This document shows positions 8,293 to 16,550 of a stretch of 53,061 nucleotides of DNA, one piece after another. Made by a program: the position numbers and the translations under genes. This stretch comes from Pseudarthrobacter albicanus (GTDB taxonomy: Bacteria > Actinomycetota > Actinomycetes > Actinomycetales > Micrococcaceae): assembly GCF_018224015.1 (NCBI RefSeq), contig NZ_JAGPOT010000054.1, forward strand, positions 1-53,061. Reading direction: 5' to 3'. The notes beneath the pieces are model-generated. The model was not told where the DNA came from, searched no databases, and saw nothing but the letters and a program-made list of their open reading frames with translations. The first letter of the stretch is position 1; every line of letters begins with the position of its first letter.

Positions 8293-9210
8293 GTGACTGA
8301 CTCTCCCAAAGGCGCAAGTGACGCCATTGCCCGCCCCGCACGGCGCAACTCCTCCGGCCTGCGCCGCGACCTGGAACTGCTGGAAATCCTGGGCTCACCG
8401 GAAGCAGTTGAAGCATCCGGGCTCGGTGTCAGCAAAGTGGCCGAGATTGCCGGACGGGACAAAGCGCAAGTATCCCGGACACTGGCCACCCTCGCGGAGG
8501 CCGGGCTGGTGAGCCGCGATCCGGACAGCCTGCTGTACAGCCTGGGGTACGGGCTCTATGCGCTGGCGGCCAGGACCGCCGAGGCCCGGATGGTCAGCGC
8601 TTCGGCGCCCTATCTGAAGCGCGTTTCCGCAGCCACCCACGAGACCACGCACCTCTGCGTGCTGCGCGGCGGGACCGTGCTGACGCTGAAGAGCGAAATG
8701 TCCAACCACACCTACCGGGCGCTGGGCTGGGAGGGCGTCAGTGTGGATGCCTGGGGGACGTCCTCCGGCCGGGTTCTGGTCAGCGACTGGGACTCCACCG
8801 CCCTCCGGGACTGGTACGACGTCCATGCGGCCAAGATTTCGGCGCAACGGGGTACCGGGGAACAGGATCTCTCGCCCTTGGCGCTGGAATCCGGGCAGGT
8901 CCCGTCCGCCGGGCACGCCCCGTTCAAGATCGAGACGTTCGAGGAGCTCTGCGCCGAGATTGCCCAGATCCGCCGTCGCGGCTACGCGGTGGTGGACGAA
9001 GAGTTCGAGCTCGGCGTCGTCGGCGTCTCCGCTCCCGTGTACGACTTCAAACAGAGAATCGTTGCCGCTATCAACGTCAGTGCACCGAAACAACGCTTTG
9101 GCCGCCATCTGGAACAAGCCGGTGCCTTGGCTGCGACTGTGGCAATGGACTTTTCCGCTGCCCTGGGGGCAGACCTCAAAGGCAGGCCCTTGCATGGGGT
9201 GAAAGGCTAG
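8293..9210 (+). CDS. IclR-family transcriptional regulator
   Basis: A 305-residue regulator. A winged helix (about residues 20-85, with VSKVAEIAGRDKAQVSRTLATLAEAGLV as the recognition region) precedes an IclR effector domain ending in the typical GVVGVSAPVYDFKQRIVAAINVSAP stretch. Such proteins usually sense an aromatic, acid-sugar or amine catabolite. It is divergent from the importer/dehydrogenase operon and is the obvious candidate to control it. Start GTG 8293 has no ribosome site but sits six bases past the -10 box; ATG at 8263 would add ten residues but overlaps the -35 box. Confidence 0.88.
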   Translation: MTDSPKGASDAIARPARRNSSGLRRDLELLEILGSPEAVEASGLGVSKVAEIAGRDKAQVSRTLATLAEAGLVSRDPDSLLYSLGYGLYALAARTAEARMVSASAPYLKRVSAATHETTHLCVLRGGTVLTLKSEMSNHTYRALGWEGVSVDAWGTSSGRVLVSDWDSTALRDWYDVHAAKISAQRGTGEQDLSPLALESGQVPSAGHAPFKIETFEELCAEIAQIRRRGYAVVDEEFELGVVGVSAPVYDFKQRIVAAINVSAPKQRFGRHLEQAGALAATVAMDFSAALGADLKGRPLHGVKG

Positions 9211-9377
9211 GAAGGCAGGGGATGGCATCTGAGCGTAGCCTGTGGGCTGAGGGGGCCGTTTATAGGGCGCAAATGTTGAAAACCGACGTCAGTCCAGCGC
9301 CTATCAATGAACGACTTTTCCGCGAAATCTAGCCGAAGTTCCACCGACTATTTATCAATGGACCACATCATTGGCGG

Positions 9378-9422
9378 CTCTTCCATTCGAAGAGGTCAGG
9401 AGTTCGAATCTCCTTAGCTCCA
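9378..9422 (+). other. 3' fragment of a tRNA gene (attachment-site scar)
   Basis: Bases 9398-9414 form a perfect T-arm: stem AGGAG, loop TTCGAAT, stem CTCCT. They are followed by a seven-base acceptor strand TAGCTCC (9415-9421) and discriminator A. The 45 bases before it contain a degenerate anticodon-arm-like hairpin (CTCTT/AAGAG), but no D-arm and no matching 5' acceptor GGAGCTA. It is therefore not a working tRNA. Duplicated tRNA 3' ends are classic products of integrase-mediated island insertion. It lies exactly between the catabolic cluster and the yqeY core gene. Confidence 0.6.
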
Positions 9423-9482
9423 CAGATTTCACGGGTTCAAACGAAGCTCAGCATGGCCCGCCCGGGCCAAGGCAATGAGACG

Positions 9483-9959
9483 ATGAGTACCATGAGCACA
9501 CTTAAAGAACGGCTGCACACAGACGTGGTCAGGCACATGAAGGACCACGACAAGGTTGCGCTCACCACGGTGCGCAACGTCCTCGGAGAAATCGAAACCC
9601 GGGAGAAGTCCGGCAAGACGCCGGTCGAGCTTGATGATGCCCAGGTGACGGCCCTGCTGCAGAAGGAAGCCGCCAAGCGGCACGACACCGCCCGCATCTA
9701 CACGGAGGCTGGCGAGGCAGACCGTGCCGCAGCCGAAATCGCCGAAGCCGAGGTCATCGAGGCGTATCTGCCGAAGGCACTGAGCCCCGCCGAGGTGGAA
9801 GCCATCGTCGACGACGTCATTGCGGCCCTGAAGGCGGACGGCGTCGAGCTGTCCATCCGGCAGCTGGGCGCCGTGATGAAGCCGGTCACCGCCAAGGTCG
9901 CCGGACGTTTCGACGGCAAGGCCGTCAGCGAGATCGTGCGCGGACGCCTCGCCGGGTAA
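9483..9959 (+). CDS. GatB/YqeY domain-containing protein
   Basis: A 158-residue stand-alone YqeY protein, homologous to the C-terminal tail domain of the amidotransferase subunit GatB. It is mostly helical, with an N-terminal lobe (LKERLHTDVVRHMKDHDKVALTTVRNVLGEIE) and a C-terminal three-helix lobe (LSIRQLGAVMKPVTAKVAGRFDGKAVSEIVRGRL). It may interact with tRNA or amidotransferase, but its role is poorly defined across bacteria. ATG 9483 is chosen; ATG 9492 is nearly as good and no strong ribosome site separates them. It is the first apparent core gene after the tRNA scar. Confidence 0.88.
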   Translation: MSTMSTLKERLHTDVVRHMKDHDKVALTTVRNVLGEIETREKSGKTPVELDDAQVTALLQKEAAKRHDTARIYTEAGEADRAAAEIAEAEVIEAYLPKALSPAEVEAIVDDVIAALKADGVELSIRQLGAVMKPVTAKVAGRFDGKAVSEIVRGRLAG

Positions 9960-10060
9960 CAGGCCAGGTAACAGGCCGGGGCCCGCCGGAAGCTCCCTGT
10001 TCCGGCGGTGGCGGACGGCGGCCATGCCCACCTGTATCCTGAGAATGCAGCTTGAACGGC

Positions 10061-11416
10061 ATGGCTGGCCAGCGATCCAGCCCGGTTCGCGGCCGGACGA
10101 CTCGCCGGAAACCCGGGCCAGCTCGTAGGACGCCGCGGATTTTCCGCGCAAACGTCAGTCTCCGATCCGCCCTCGGACGCTGGGAATGGACCTTTATCAC
10201 TACCGACGCGCAAGCCCCCTTGGGAATCCCGACGTCGGGCGTGCAGGCCCCGGGCGCTGCCACCCCGGACGCTGCCACGCCGGGCGCTGCCACCCCGGAC
10301 GGGCACGCCGTCGTGGCCTGGGCCGAGGCCGGCGGCAGCAGGACGGCCCGATGGCTTTCGGCCAACGGCAGGGCGGCGCCGACGCGCGTCGAAGTGGTCA
10401 CCGACTCCCTCACGGCCGACGACGCGAACCGGATGGCGTCCCAGGGCATCGCGATGCTGTGGCACGGTGACTTCCACAACGCACGGCAGATCCTCAACGC
10501 CATGGACCGCCGTCTGGGCGCCGGAACGAAGAAGACCCCTGGCACCGCGGCCGATGGGTTCTATCGATATCGCCAGTCGCGCTCGCATCGTGCACGCATG
10601 CTCGGCCTGCTGCTGGTTCCGCTGGATCCGGGCGCCGTGGTGCCGCTGCGGCGGGCCCCGGATCTCCGGGAGACTGTCGCCGAGGCGTACGGCGCAATCG
10701 GCGAACCTTCGATTGTGTCCCTGCATGAGCTGGTGGGCGCAATCGGAGCCCACGAGTGGCGCAGGAACGGCGTCTACGTCGGCGCCCTGCAGGGCCGCAT
10801 CCACCCGCACTATGGCACGTTTTTCCCGACCCGGAGTGAGTATGTGGATCTCGTGGCCGCCGCTGCGCTGCCCTCTGACACGCTGGCGTTCGACGTCGGA
10901 ACGGGCACCGGGGTGCTCGCCGCCGTCCTCGCGCGCCGTGGCGTCCGCCGCGTGGTGGCAACGGACAATGAACCGCGTGCAATCGCCTGCGCCGGCGAGA
11001 ATTTCCGGAACCTCGGTGTCGCGGACCGTGCCGAGGCCGTCCTGACCGACATGTTCCCGCCCGGACGGGCACCGCTCATCGTGTGCAACCCCCCGTGGAT
11101 TCCGGCCACGCCGCATTCGTCCCTGGACAGCGCCGTCTACGACCCCGGTAGCCGGATGCTGTTCCGCTTCCTGAACGGGCTCGCCGACCACCTGGAGCCG
11201 GGCGGCGAGGGCTGGCTCGTCCTCTCGGACCTGGCCGAGCACCTTGGCCTGCGGTCCCGGAACGATCTGCTGTCCGCGATTGACTCGGCCGGGCTGGACG
11301 TGATGGGGCGGCTCGACACCAAGCCAACACATCCGAAGGCATCCGACCGCAGCGATCCGCTGTTCGAAGCGCGCTCTGCCGAGGTCACCTCCCTGTGGCG
11401 GCTCGTTCCCCGCTAG
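10061..11416 (+). CDS. Class I SAM-dependent methyltransferase with NPPW motif
   Basis: A protein of about 451 residues. The C-terminal half holds a Rossmann methyltransferase: SAM-binding FDVGTGTGVLAAVLARRG, an acidic residue in ATDNEPRA, and the catalytic-loop NPPW (VCNPPWIP). The last is found in N6-adenine and N5-glutamine methyltransferases that act on DNA, RNA or proteins. The N-terminal part is poorly conserved. It carries an in-frame triple 15-base repeat (AATPD/AATPG/AATPD) and an arginine-rich beginning, so the true start may be further downstream. ATG 10061 was used for lack of a clear ribosome site. The target substrate is unknown. Confidence 0.7.
   Translation: MAGQRSSPVRGRTTRRKPGPARRTPRIFRANVSLRSALGRWEWTFITTDAQAPLGIPTSGVQAPGAATPDAATPGAATPDGHAVVAWAEAGGSRTARWLSANGRAAPTRVEVVTDSLTADDANRMASQGIAMLWHGDFHNARQILNAMDRRLGAGTKKTPGTAADGFYRYRQSRSHRARMLGLLLVPLDPGAVVPLRRAPDLRETVAEAYGAIGEPSIVSLHELVGAIGAHEWRRNGVYVGALQGRIHPHYGTFFPTRSEYVDLVAAAALPSDTLAFDVGTGTGVLAAVLARRGVRRVVATDNEPRAIACAGENFRNLGVADRAEAVLTDMFPPGRAPLIVCNPPWIPATPHSSLDSAVYDPGSRMLFRFLNGLADHLEPGGEGWLVLSDLAEHLGLRSRNDLLSAIDSAGLDVMGRLDTKPTHPKASDRSDPLFEARSAEVTSLWRLVPR
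10256..10300 (+). repeat. Three in-frame 15-base tandem repeats in the methyltransferase gene
   Basis: Units at 10256-10270, 10271-10285 and 10286-10300 read GCTGCCACCCCGGAC, with two changes in the middle copy. They encode AATPD-AATPG-AATPD. Being multiples of three, copy-number changes would only lengthen a Pro/Ala linker. Confidence 0.85.
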
Positions 11417-11488
11417 TCCCAGGCCCCGCCGCAAAATCGCGCCATGCCGTTCCCGGCCTCACAACCCCCATTCGAGAGAGAAACACCC

Positions 11489-13084
11489 ATGAGCCTGATC
11501 CGGCTGCAAGACGTCAGCGTCCGCTTCGACAACACACAGATCCTGCGGGAGGCGTTTTTCCGCCTCGATGCGAAGGACAGGGTCGGGCTGATCGGCAGGA
11601 ACGGGTCCGGCAAGTCGACCATCCTGAAGCTGATCCTTGACCAGGTGGCGCCGGACACCGGTACCGTCACCCTTGAACTGGGGACGAAGGTCGGGTACTT
11701 CTCGCAGTTCTCCGAGCTGAACGGCGACGCCACGATCACGGACGTGCTTGACGGGCTGTTCTCCGACATCAAGTCCATTGAAGCCGAGCTGGCCTCGATC
11801 GACGCCGACATCGCGGCGGACCCCTCGGATGCCGCGGAACTGGACCGGCTGGTCAACCGCCAGGCCGGCCTGTTCGAGGACATGGACCGCCTCGACGGCT
11901 GGGACTACAAACGGCGCATCGACACCGTACTGACCACGCTCGGGTTCAACGAGGCCCACCGCGTCTGCGCGATCGACGAACTGTCCGGCGGCTGGCGCAA
12001 CCGCGCGGCCCTGGCCAAAATCCTGCTCGAGGCCCCCGACGTGCTGCTGCTGGACGAGCCCACCAACTACCTGGATGTGGCCGGCGTCGAGTGGCTCGAG
12101 GCCTGGTTCCGGGACTTCCGGGGCGCCGCGGTCATCGTCTCGCATGACCGGAAGTTCCTGGACGCCGTCGTCACCCGGATCATCGAGGTGGAGAACTTCC
12201 ACCTCCACGAGTACCCCGGCAATTTCGGTGAGTACGTCATCCAGAAACAGTTCCGGCTCAAGACCCTCGAGGCGCAGTTCGTGCACGAGTCCGAACTGCT
12301 GGCGTTCGAGGCCGAGGGCATCGCCGACCGCCGTGAGGCCGCGAAGGCGGCCGGCAGCAGCCTGGGCAACCAGCTGGCCCGGATCAAGAAATCCCGGGCA
12401 CCCCGGCCCGTGGACCAGATCATCACCGAGATCTACGGGGGCCTGCACGTCAAGGACGTGCTGTGCCGCATCGAAGGGCTCGGAAAGTCCTACGGCGGGA
12501 AGGCACTCTTCACCGGGCTGAGCCTGGAAATCAGGCGGGGCAACCGGATTGCGGTCCTGGGGTCGAACGGCAGCGGCAAGAGCACCCTGCTGCGCGTGCT
12601 GACCGGGGATGAACCCGCCGATTCCGGCACCGTTGCCTGGGCCGGCGGGGCGGCCGTGGTGTCTTACAACCAGGTGCTCGAGGACCTCGACCCGGATGAC
12701 ACGGTCACCCACGCCGTCAACGCGATGCCGGGCAGCCTCGCCTTCACGGCGACGAAAAAGTCGGTGAACCGCTTCCTGACGATGTTCCAGTTCTCCGAGG
12801 CCGACCTCAAGCAGCGGATCGGAAACCTCTCCGGCGGCCAGCAGGCGCGCGTCGCCATGGCCCAATGCCTGCTCTCCGGAGCCTCCGTGCTGCTGCTGGA
12901 CGAACCGACAAACCACCTGGACATGTCCAGCACCCAGGTCATGGAGCGGGCGCTGCTCCACTTCCCCGGCGCCGTCGTGGTGGTCAGCCACGACCGCTTC
13001 TTCACCGAAAAGATCGCCAACCGGCACCTCGTCTTCGGCGCCGACGGCGCAGAACGCGGTGAAATCGACGTGCGCGCCGCCTGA
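11489..13084 (+). CDS. ABC-F family ATPase (ribosome-associated)
   Basis: A 531-residue soluble protein with two ABC domains and no membrane segments. The first has Walker A GRNGSGKST, signature LSGGWRNRA and LLLDEPTNYLD; the second has GSNGSGKST, LSGGQQARVAM and LLLDEPTNHLD. A charged linker near residues 240-320 (RLKTLEAQFVHESELLAFEAEGIADRREAAKAAGSS) matches the P-site tRNA interaction motif region. ABC-F proteins act on the ribosomal E site, either as translation factors or as antibiotic-protection proteins; this one cannot be assigned to either. ATG 11489 follows GAGAGA, 72 bases after the methyltransferase. Confidence 0.92.
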   Translation: MSLIRLQDVSVRFDNTQILREAFFRLDAKDRVGLIGRNGSGKSTILKLILDQVAPDTGTVTLELGTKVGYFSQFSELNGDATITDVLDGLFSDIKSIEAELASIDADIAADPSDAAELDRLVNRQAGLFEDMDRLDGWDYKRRIDTVLTTLGFNEAHRVCAIDELSGGWRNRAALAKILLEAPDVLLLDEPTNYLDVAGVEWLEAWFRDFRGAAVIVSHDRKFLDAVVTRIIEVENFHLHEYPGNFGEYVIQKQFRLKTLEAQFVHESELLAFEAEGIADRREAAKAAGSSLGNQLARIKKSRAPRPVDQIITEIYGGLHVKDVLCRIEGLGKSYGGKALFTGLSLEIRRGNRIAVLGSNGSGKSTLLRVLTGDEPADSGTVAWAGGAAVVSYNQVLEDLDPDDTVTHAVNAMPGSLAFTATKKSVNRFLTMFQFSEADLKQRIGNLSGGQQARVAMAQCLLSGASVLLLDEPTNHLDMSSTQVMERALLHFPGAVVVVSHDRFFTEKIANRHLVFGADGAERGEIDVRAA

Positions 13085-13120
13085 GGGCATGCGGACACTG
13101 CCGACCCGCCGGATCCGCGG

Positions 13121-13126
13121 GATAAT
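13121..13126 (+). promoter_or_regulatory. -10 box GATAAT, leaderless promoter
   Basis: GATAAT is followed by six bases and then the ATG at 13133, the same geometry seen at several other genes in this window. No ribosome site is present between the box and the start. Confidence 0.5.
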
Positions 13127-13132
13127 GGAACT

Positions 13133-13456
13133 ATGACCGAGCAGGATCAGGACCGGGACCCCTGGGAAGAGTTCGACAGGCTCAAGCCCGCAGGCCCCGA
13201 CCGAATCGGAGGGTACCCCGGCGGCGAGCCCCAGGGGTTCGGCTTCCGGACGGGGGTGCGCAGCGCCCGCGTGGCGCTCGGCTTCGCCGTCTATGCGCTG
13301 GTCCTCGGAACCACGCTGGTCCTCATCGGGGCGGTCGCCTTCGTCGGCAGCGGCCAGTGGCTGCTGCTCGGGCTGATGGTGCTGATCGAGGCGGCCTTCA
13401 TTCTGGCTTTCTCACGGCTCGTGGCCCTGGCGCGCAACCGGCGGACCTCCCAATAG
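13133..13456 (+). CDS. Small two-span membrane protein, function unknown
   Basis: A 107-residue protein. The polar N-terminus (about 45 residues, rich in Asp, Pro and Gly) is followed by two hydrophobic segments (roughly residues 48-70 and 74-95) and a short basic tail. It resembles small actinobacterial membrane proteins of unknown role. The start follows a GATAAT box by six bases. The TAG stop is the first triplet of a 15-base tandem repeat. It is convergent with corA. I do not recognise a function. Confidence 0.75.
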   Translation: MTEQDQDRDPWEEFDRLKPAGPDRIGGYPGGEPQGFGFRTGVRSARVALGFAVYALVLGTTLVLIGAVAFVGSGQWLLLGLMVLIEAAFILAFSRLVALARNRRTSQ

Positions 13457-13483
13457 GGGCAGATACAGTAGGGGCAGATACAG
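13454..13483 (+). repeat. 15-base tandem duplication containing a stop codon
   Basis: Two adjacent perfect copies of TAGGGGCAGATACAG occupy 13454-13468 and 13469-13483, followed by a third TAG. The first TAG is the stop of the membrane-protein gene. This looks like recent slipped-strand duplication in a short convergent intergenic region. Confidence 0.9.
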
Positions 13484-13504
13484 TAGTGCGGCGACGGGGC
13501 AGGG

Positions 13505-14500
13505 CTACAGCCAGCCCTTCTTCTTGAAGATTCCGTACATCAGCGCCGCCGTGGCCGCCATCAGGCCGATCGCCATGGGGTAGCCCAGGGCCCAATGCAG
13601 TTCCGGCATATGGTCAAAGTTCATGCCGTAGACGCCCGCCACGAAGGAGGGCGCAAAGAAGATCGCCGCCCAGGAGGAGATCTTCTTGACCTGCTCATTC
13701 TGCTTCGCGCTGGCCTCATTCTGGCGGTTTGCCGTCAGCGTCCCGTCAAGCGTGAGGGCGTTCTGCAGCAGGTCACGGAAGGAATCGGCGCGGGAGATCA
13801 GCCGCTCCACGTGGTCCTCGACGTCCCGGAGGTTGTGCTGGAGCTCCGTGTCCACCCCGTATTTCTCGAACCCGCGCCGCAGCAGCTGCATCATGGCAGG
13901 GAGCGGGTGGAGGGCGCGCTGGAACTGGATGACTTCCCGGGCCAGCTCGTAGATGCGCCGGGATACCCTGGGATCGCCGCTGAAGAGCTGGTCCTCGATC
14001 TCGTCGATGTCATTTTCCAGCCCGAGGACGACCGGGACATAGTCGTCCACGACCTGGTCCACGAGGGCATACAGCACCGCCTCGGGACCGTGGCCCAGGA
14101 GATCCGGCCGCCCCTCCAGCCGGCGGCGGACCTGCGCGACGCTGCCCGTTTCGGCGTGCCGGACCGTGACGACGAAGTTCTTGCCGGTGAAGACGTGCAG
14201 TTCGCCGAACTCCACCGTTTCGGTGTCATCCAGATACCGGGCCGGCCGCAGCACGGTGAACAGATTGTCGCCGTAGCGCTCCAGCTTGGGGCGCTGATGC
14301 GCGGAAATGGCGTCCTCCACGGCCAGTTCGTGCAGGCCGAACTCGGCCGCGACGGCGGCCATCTCGCTTTCCGTCGGCCGGTACAGCCCGATCCAGGCCA
14401 TGCCGCCGTGCCTGGCCAGGGTCTCGAAAGTCTGCTCGAGGCTCTGCGGCTCGGCACTGCGGACGCCGTCAACGTAGACGGCGTTATCGATGATAGTCAC
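13505..14500 (-). CDS. corA: CorA-type magnesium/cobalt transport protein
   Basis: A 331-residue CorA-family divalent cation channel. A large cytoplasmic domain (about 1-265) with a long helix precedes two C-terminal membrane segments. The hallmark YGMN selectivity motif is present (GVYGMNFDHMPELHW) and the C-terminus is basic (KKKGW). The start is GTG 14500. It lacks a ribosome site but lies six bases past a GATAAT box (14512-14507), so the transcript is probably leaderless. The protein assembles as a pentamer in the inner membrane. Confidence 0.93.
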   Translation of the reverse strand: MTIIDNAVYVDGVRSAEPQSLEQTFETLARHGGMAWIGLYRPTESEMAAVAAEFGLHELAVEDAISAHQRPKLERYGDNLFTVLRPARYLDDTETVEFGELHVFTGKNFVVTVRHAETGSVAQVRRRLEGRPDLLGHGPEAVLYALVDQVVDDYVPVVLGLENDIDEIEDQLFSGDPRVSRRIYELAREVIQFQRALHPLPAMMQLLRRGFEKYGVDTELQHNLRDVEDHVERLISRADSFRDLLQNALTLDGTLTANRQNEASAKQNEQVKKISSWAAIFFAPSFVAGVYGMNFDHMPELHWALGYPMAIGLMAATAALMYGIFKKKGWL

Positions 14501-14506
14501 GGGCCA

Positions 14507-14512
14507 ATTATC
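14507..14512 (-). promoter_or_regulatory. -10 box GATAAT of corA
   Basis: On the minus strand GATAAT, six bases, then GTG 14500. The box overlaps no gene and lies 26 bases from the 3' end of the AsnC gene. Confidence 0.5.
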
Positions 14513-14537
14513 CAGCCTGCGGAAGCGGCGCCGTGCA

Positions 14538-15053
14538 TCACTTCGCGCGGCCGGGCGCCAGCGCGCTGCCCTGGGCCAGCCGGCTGATGAGCGGCTCCGT
14601 GCGGTACGGGATGTGCGTGTGCAGGGCCAGCACGGTCTCCGTCCGGATCACGCCCTTGATCCTGAGGATGGAACGCAAGGCGGCCTGCAGGCCGTGCGTG
14701 TCCGTGGCCACCACCCGGCACCAGACATCGCCGCGGCCCGAGATCTCGTGCACCTCCAGGACCTGCGGGATCAGGCGCAGGGCACCCACCACCCCGTCGA
14801 GCTCCCGGTGGTTCACCTCGATCGTCACGAAGGCGACGACGTCGTAGCCCACCGCCTCGAGGTCGATCTCCCGGCCGCCGTCGTGCAGCAGGCCGGAGCG
14901 CAGCATCCGGCGCACCCGGGACTGGGCGGTGTTCCGCGCGATGCCGAGGTTTTCGCTAAGGTCACCGATCTGGATCCGCGGATCCCGGATCAGTTCCAGC
15001 AGGATCTTCAGGTCGGTGGGGTCCAGGCTGTTCAAATCATCACTCCGGCTCAC
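14538..15053 (-). CDS. Lrp/AsnC-family transcriptional regulator
   Basis: A protein of about 171 residues. An N-terminal helix-turn-helix (LDPTDLKILLELIRDPRIQIGDLSENLGIARNTAQSRVRRM) precedes a ligand-binding RAM domain (VAFVTIEVNH through VLEVHEISGRGDVWCRVVATD). These octameric regulators sense amino acids. GTG 15053 places the HTH nine residues from the N-terminus as usual; the open frame continues to 15116. It is divergent from an MFS exporter, a typical arrangement for amino-acid or drug efflux control. Confidence 0.85.
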   Translation of the reverse strand: MSRSDDLNSLDPTDLKILLELIRDPRIQIGDLSENLGIARNTAQSRVRRMLRSGLLHDGGREIDLEAVGYDVVAFVTIEVNHRELDGVVGALRLIPQVLEVHEISGRGDVWCRVVATDTHGLQAALRSILRIKGVIRTETVLALHTHIPYRTEPLISRLAQGSALAPGRAK

Positions 15054-15211
15054 TGTGGCGACCCACGATTGACTGTTTTGATCAATATTCGCACAAATTG
15101 CAGTCCGATTCGTCACTGATGCCTCATTCTGTAGGTATCAATCTTCAACCGGGCCAGCCGGTTCCTCCATAAGAGGGAAAGCGCGGCCCGGCACCACGCA
15201 AGGGCACCGAC
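15054..15211. promoter_or_regulatory. AsnC/MFS divergent control region
   Basis: An A/T-rich stretch in an otherwise GC-rich neighbourhood. It contains the palindrome TTGATCAA at 15078-15085 and further TTGA- and CAAT/ATTG-type half sites. Lrp-like regulators bind such A/T-rich sequence. I could not fix a convincing -35/-10 pair for the exporter gene. Confidence 0.4.
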
Positions 15212-16453
15212 ATGACTGTCTTCAGCGAACTTCGCATGCGCCCCGCCACGGCTGGACGCCGGGGCTGGGACGCTTCCACCACGGCACGGCTGGCAATGGC
15301 CGGAGTCGTGATCTTCACGCTGCTCGTCGGGGCGAATCTGGCCACCCCGCTCTACCCGCTCCTGCAGGCGAAGCTCGGCATCACCGCGCTGGACGTCACG
15401 GTGGCCTTCTCCGCCTACGTGCTGGCCCTCGTGGCCACGCTCATGCTGACCGGCCACTGGTCGGACCACATCGGCCGCCGGGCGGCCCTCGTGCTGGCTG
15501 TGCTGGTGGGCCTCGCCGGCGGCTCGGTCTTCGCCACCGCGGACAGCCTGCTGGCGCTCTCCGTCGGCCGGGCGCTGCAGGGCATCGCGGTGGCGCTTGC
15601 CACCGGCGCGAGCTCCGCCGCCCTGCGTGAGCTGCTGCCAAGCCGTCCCGAATGGGCCTCGCGGTTCACCCTCCTGGCATCCGCCGGCGGGGTGGCCGCC
15701 GGGCCGGCCATCGGGGGTGTCCTCTCGCTCCTGCCCGGGCCGACGTCCACGCCGTACTACCTGCATTCCTTCCTGCTGGCCGCCCTGCTGGTCCCGCTGT
15801 ATCTGCTCAAGGCGCGCCCCGCCATCAGCCAGGCTGCCGGTCCGCAGCCGCTGAAGGTCCTGGCGCCCCGCCGCCCCTCCGTTTCCCGCGAGGCCCGGGG
15901 AGCCTTCTGGCTGGCCTCGGCCGTCGGGTTCCTCAGCTTCGCGGTCTTCGGCTTCTGCCTCTCACTCGCGCCCGGCTACTTCGCGCAGATCGTCCACGCC
16001 GATTCACGGCCCCTGATCGGGCTGCTGGCGGGGCTCACGCTCGGATCCTCCGCGCTCAGCCAACTGCTGGCCGTGCGTGGCAGCTTCGTTGTTCCCGTGG
16101 GACTGGCCGTGCTCGGGGTGTCCGTGCTGCTGATCGCCGCGGCCGCCGCGTGGAGCAGCCCCTGGCTGCTGATCCTGGCCAGCATCACCGCCGGGATCGG
16201 GCAGGGCCTCTCCTTCCGGACCGTCTTCAACGATGTCGCGGGCAAGGTCGAGGCAGCCCGACACGCCCAGATCATCAGCACCGTGTACGTCATCACGTAC
16301 CTCGGAAGTGCATTCCCCGTCATCGGGCTGGGACTCGCGGCGGCAGCCTTCGGCCTCCAGGCAGCCGTGGCCGGCTTCGTCGTGCTGTGTTCAATTGCGG
16401 CGTTCACACTGGCGGCTGCCACCCTCGGCGCGGCGCTGCGCCGGCGGTCCTGA
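15212..16453 (+). CDS. MFS transporter, probable exporter
   Basis: A 413-residue major facilitator protein with about 12 membrane segments. The loop 2-3 motif reads GHWSDHIGRRAALVLA, and GRALQGIAVALATGASSAALRELLP resembles motif C of antiporters. A 25-residue cytoplasmic N-terminus precedes the first segment. An AAGGGC lies about eight bases before ATG. Its divergent AsnC regulator suggests export of an amino acid or related metabolite. The substrate is unknown. Confidence 0.88.
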   Translation: MTVFSELRMRPATAGRRGWDASTTARLAMAGVVIFTLLVGANLATPLYPLLQAKLGITALDVTVAFSAYVLALVATLMLTGHWSDHIGRRAALVLAVLVGLAGGSVFATADSLLALSVGRALQGIAVALATGASSAALRELLPSRPEWASRFTLLASAGGVAAGPAIGGVLSLLPGPTSTPYYLHSFLLAALLVPLYLLKARPAISQAAGPQPLKVLAPRRPSVSREARGAFWLASAVGFLSFAVFGFCLSLAPGYFAQIVHADSRPLIGLLAGLTLGSSALSQLLAVRGSFVVPVGLAVLGVSVLLIAAAAAWSSPWLLILASITAGIGQGLSFRTVFNDVAGKVEAARHAQIISTVYVITYLGSAFPVIGLGLAAAAFGLQAAVAGFVVLCSIAAFTLAAATLGAALRRRS

Positions 16454-16470
16454 CGCCGGGCAGCCGCCAC

Positions 16471-16550
16471 GGCTGGTCCGGCAGCGTGGCCCGGCGGCTG
16501 GTCCGGCAGCGGGCTCCGGCGGGCTATTCCGGCAGGCTATTCCGGCAGCG
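16471..16550. repeat. Four short direct repeats at the AsnC gene 3' end
   Basis: Two copies of GGCTGGTCCGGCAGCG (16471-16486, 16496-16511) are followed by two tandem copies of GGCTATTCCGGCA (16522-16534, 16535-16547). All share GGCT-two bases-TCCGGCA. The last copy contains the stop codon of the minus-strand AsnC gene, so the duplication begins in coding sequence and spreads into the intergenic space. Confidence 0.8.

Noticed and set aside
9349..9422. Functional tRNA gene
   Set aside because: The T-arm and acceptor 3' strand are good, but no D-arm and no complementary 5' acceptor exist within the needed distance, and the anticodon loop lacks U33.
11459..13090. A 543-codon minus-strand open frame opposite the ABC-F gene
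   Set aside because: It mirrors the ABC-F coding sequence almost exactly and its translation is low-complexity without family motifs.
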